Below are positions 62,849 through 64,000 of a DNA stretch of 64,000 nt, in pieces. The notes beneath the pieces were generated by a model, which saw only the letters and a program-made list of their open reading frames with translations, did not search any database and had not been told where the DNA came from. The number at the start of each line of letters is the position of its first letter. Within the stretch, counting starts at the first letter, position 1. The DNA comes from Nitrospira sp. Lineage in GTDB: Bacteria; Nitrospirota; Nitrospiria; Nitrospirales; Nitrospiraceae. Location of the stretch: NCBI GenBank assembly GCA_024331125.1, contig JANDJI010000007.1:1-64000 (forward strand), read 5' to 3'. A program made the translations under genes and the position numbers.

Positions 62849-63195
62849 TGGAATCCATAGCATGGGCCCAGGGGGCCGGGGCGAACGGGGCGGGGGCCGG
62901 CGGTCAAGGCCCGGGAGGGCTGCTTTCCCTCGTCCCCTTTATTCTGATTTTCATCATCTTTTACTTTCTGCTGATTCGGCCGCAGCAGAAGAAGCAGAAA
63001 GAGCAGAAGGCCTTGATCGACGCGCTCAAGAAAGGCGACAAAGTCGTGACCACGTCCGGCATTTGGGGAACGGTCACCAATCTTGGGAAACATACCGTCA
63101 CCCTCCAGATCGCCGACAATACGCGGATCAAGATCCAGCGGGATTACATCGCGCGGCTGCGCGGGGAAGAAGAGGATAAAGAAAAAGATGCGTAG
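62842..63195 (+). CDS. yajC: Preprotein translocase subunit YajC
   Basis: A 117-residue inner-membrane protein that associates with SecDF. After a short Gly/Ala-rich head it has one membrane helix (LVPFILIFIIFYFLLIRPQQKK, residues ~30-48), then the conserved ALKKGDKVVTTSGIWGTV and DYIARLRG segments. The start overlaps the tgt stop by seven bases, with GAGGAG about ten bases upstream. secD starts 30 bp further on. Confidence 0.95.
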   Translation: MLMESIAWAQGAGANGAGAGGQGPGGLLSLVPFILIFIIFYFLLIRPQQKKQKEQKALIDALKKGDKVVTTSGIWGTVTNLGKHTVTLQIADNTRIKIQRDYIARLRGEEEDKEKDA

Positions 63196-63225
63196 GCCGC
63201 ACGGAATGAAGAGGTTGGAGCGATC

Positions 63226-64000
63226 ATGAAGAGGGTAAGCGGGCGATTGGGATTGTTGGCGCTGGTCATCGCGACGTCGGTGATATGTTCGTTGCCGTCG
63301 TACCAGCCGCTGTATCAAACGCTGCCCGGTTGGATGAAGACCGTCCTTCCGGACAAAGGTATCGCGCTGGGTCTTGACTTGCAGGGCGGCATTCACCTGG
63401 TGATGGAGGTGGACGAAGATCGGGCGGTGGAGATCACGGTTGACCGAACCGTGACGTCGCTTCAAGACTTGCTGGCCGAAAAGAACATTGCCGTCGAGTC
63501 GGTGAAACGCACGGCCTCCCAGCAGATCACGATTCGATTCGGGGATGAGGGACTCAAAACTTCGATCCAAAAACTGATCGACGAGTATCCGTCCTTCGCC
63601 GAAAACGAATCGGCCGGAACGCCCACTTCGCTGGTGTGGGAACTGCGCGAAGCGGAGAGCAAGCGCATCAAGGACTTCGCGATCAATCAGGCCCTGGAGA
63701 CGATCCGCAACCGAATCGATCAGTTCGGCGTGACCGAGCCGATCGTGCAGCGGCAGGGCCTGAAGCAGATCGTCGTGCAGCTGCCGGGCATCAAAGAGCC
63801 AAAACGGGCCAAGGACTTGATCAAGGAAACCGCGCTGCTTGAGTTCAAAATGCTGGATGAGGACGCCCAACTGCGGTTGGAGCTGCCGGCCCGGATTCCG
63901 AAGGATATGGAAGAGGAAATCATCCGGCAGTTTCAGGACAAGATCCCCGAGGGCGATGAGATTCTGTTCGAGCGTGCGGTCGACAAAGAGACGGGACGCG
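63226..64000 (+). CDS. secD: Protein translocase subunit SecD, N-terminal part
   Basis: Only the first ~258 codons are in the window; the frame remains open at the right edge. The N-terminal membrane segment (GRLGLLALVIATSVICSL) is followed by ALGLDLQGGIHLVMEV, the SecD hallmark, and by the first periplasmic domain with NRIDQFGVTEPIVQRQG and IVVQLPGI. SecD uses proton-motive force to help pull secreted proteins across the membrane. It follows yajC in the usual order, and secF is expected beyond the window. Confidence 0.96.
   Translation, partial: MKRVSGRLGLLALVIATSVICSLPSYQPLYQTLPGWMKTVLPDKGIALGLDLQGGIHLVMEVDEDRAVEITVDRTVTSLQDLLAEKNIAVESVKRTASQQITIRFGDEGLKTSIQKLIDEYPSFAENESAGTPTSLVWELREAESKRIKDFAINQALETIRNRIDQFGVTEPIVQRQGLKQIVVQLPGIKEPKRAKDLIKETALLEFKMLDEDAQLRLELPARIPKDMEEEIIRQFQDKIPEGDEILFERAVDKETGR

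Noticed and set aside
1..64000. tRNA, rRNA, CRISPR and insertion-sequence features
   Set aside because: I looked for T-loop and acceptor patterns, regularly spaced repeats, transposase motifs and terminal inverted repeats by eye and found none. A covariance-model scan would be the decisive test.

Overview
The window looks like chromosome from a Nitrospira-type bacterium (phylum Nitrospirota, a nitrite oxidiser or comammox relative). The reasons are two large cytochrome bd-like oxidase subunits, a cluster of membrane and periplasmic c-type cytochromes, a DMSO-reductase-gamma-like haem b module fused to a dihaem cytochrome c, and a long urea transport plus urease operon headed by an amide/urea-type porin. 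This assignment comes from gene content alone. No rRNA, tRNA, amo or nxrAB gene is present, so the lineage cannot be narrowed further. No CRISPR array, insertion sequence or prophage was seen.

Layout. 0-4 kb: the 3' end of a chemoreceptor and a large hybrid sensor kinase. 4-6 kb: an AmgK/MurU-like pair for cell-wall sugar salvage. 6-10 kb, minus strand: polyprenyl diphosphate synthase, a DUF1015 protein and a sigma-54 response regulator. 10-16 kb: both subunits of glutamate synthase (gltBD). 16-27 kb: mixed housekeeping and unknown genes, including a Ycf46-like AAA ATPase, coiled-coil and other lipoproteins, a metallo-beta-lactamase-fold hydrolase, the 5-oxoprolinase operon pxpB-pxpA-pxpC and a bactofilin.

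27-40.5 kb: nitrogen scavenging. A Porin_O_P-type outer-membrane porin on the minus strand diverges from urtABCDE-ureABC-ureFG-ureD on the plus strand, with a 957 bp gene-free region between them. All urease nickel ligands are conserved and ureE is absent. Urea would cross the outer membrane through the porin, be captured by UrtA, imported by UrtBCDE and hydrolysed by UreABC. Ammonia could then feed gltBD.

40.5-58.2 kb: a fatty-acid desaturase, a periplasmic CxxHxxM protein, an O-methyltransferase, and then a redox island. The island has DUF420 and PCP-reductase-domain proteins, a bd-like oxidase subunit (copy 1), DUF3047 and glycine-zipper proteins, two FGE-fold membrane proteins without the usual catalytic cysteines, three very small membrane proteins (34, 41 and 43 residues), a second bd-like subunit (copy 2), two membrane-anchored c-type cytochromes and the cytochrome c/haem b fusion. 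A strong terminator at 58.12 kb closes it. Copy 2 and its cytochromes are visibly richer in A+T than the flanking genes. This is the most interesting part of the window: it reads as an unusual respiratory complex whose electron donor and acceptor cannot be told from sequence.

58.2-64 kb: mobA (molybdenum cofactor), a heptosyltransferase-like protein, argS, tgt, yajC and the start of secD, which runs off the window.
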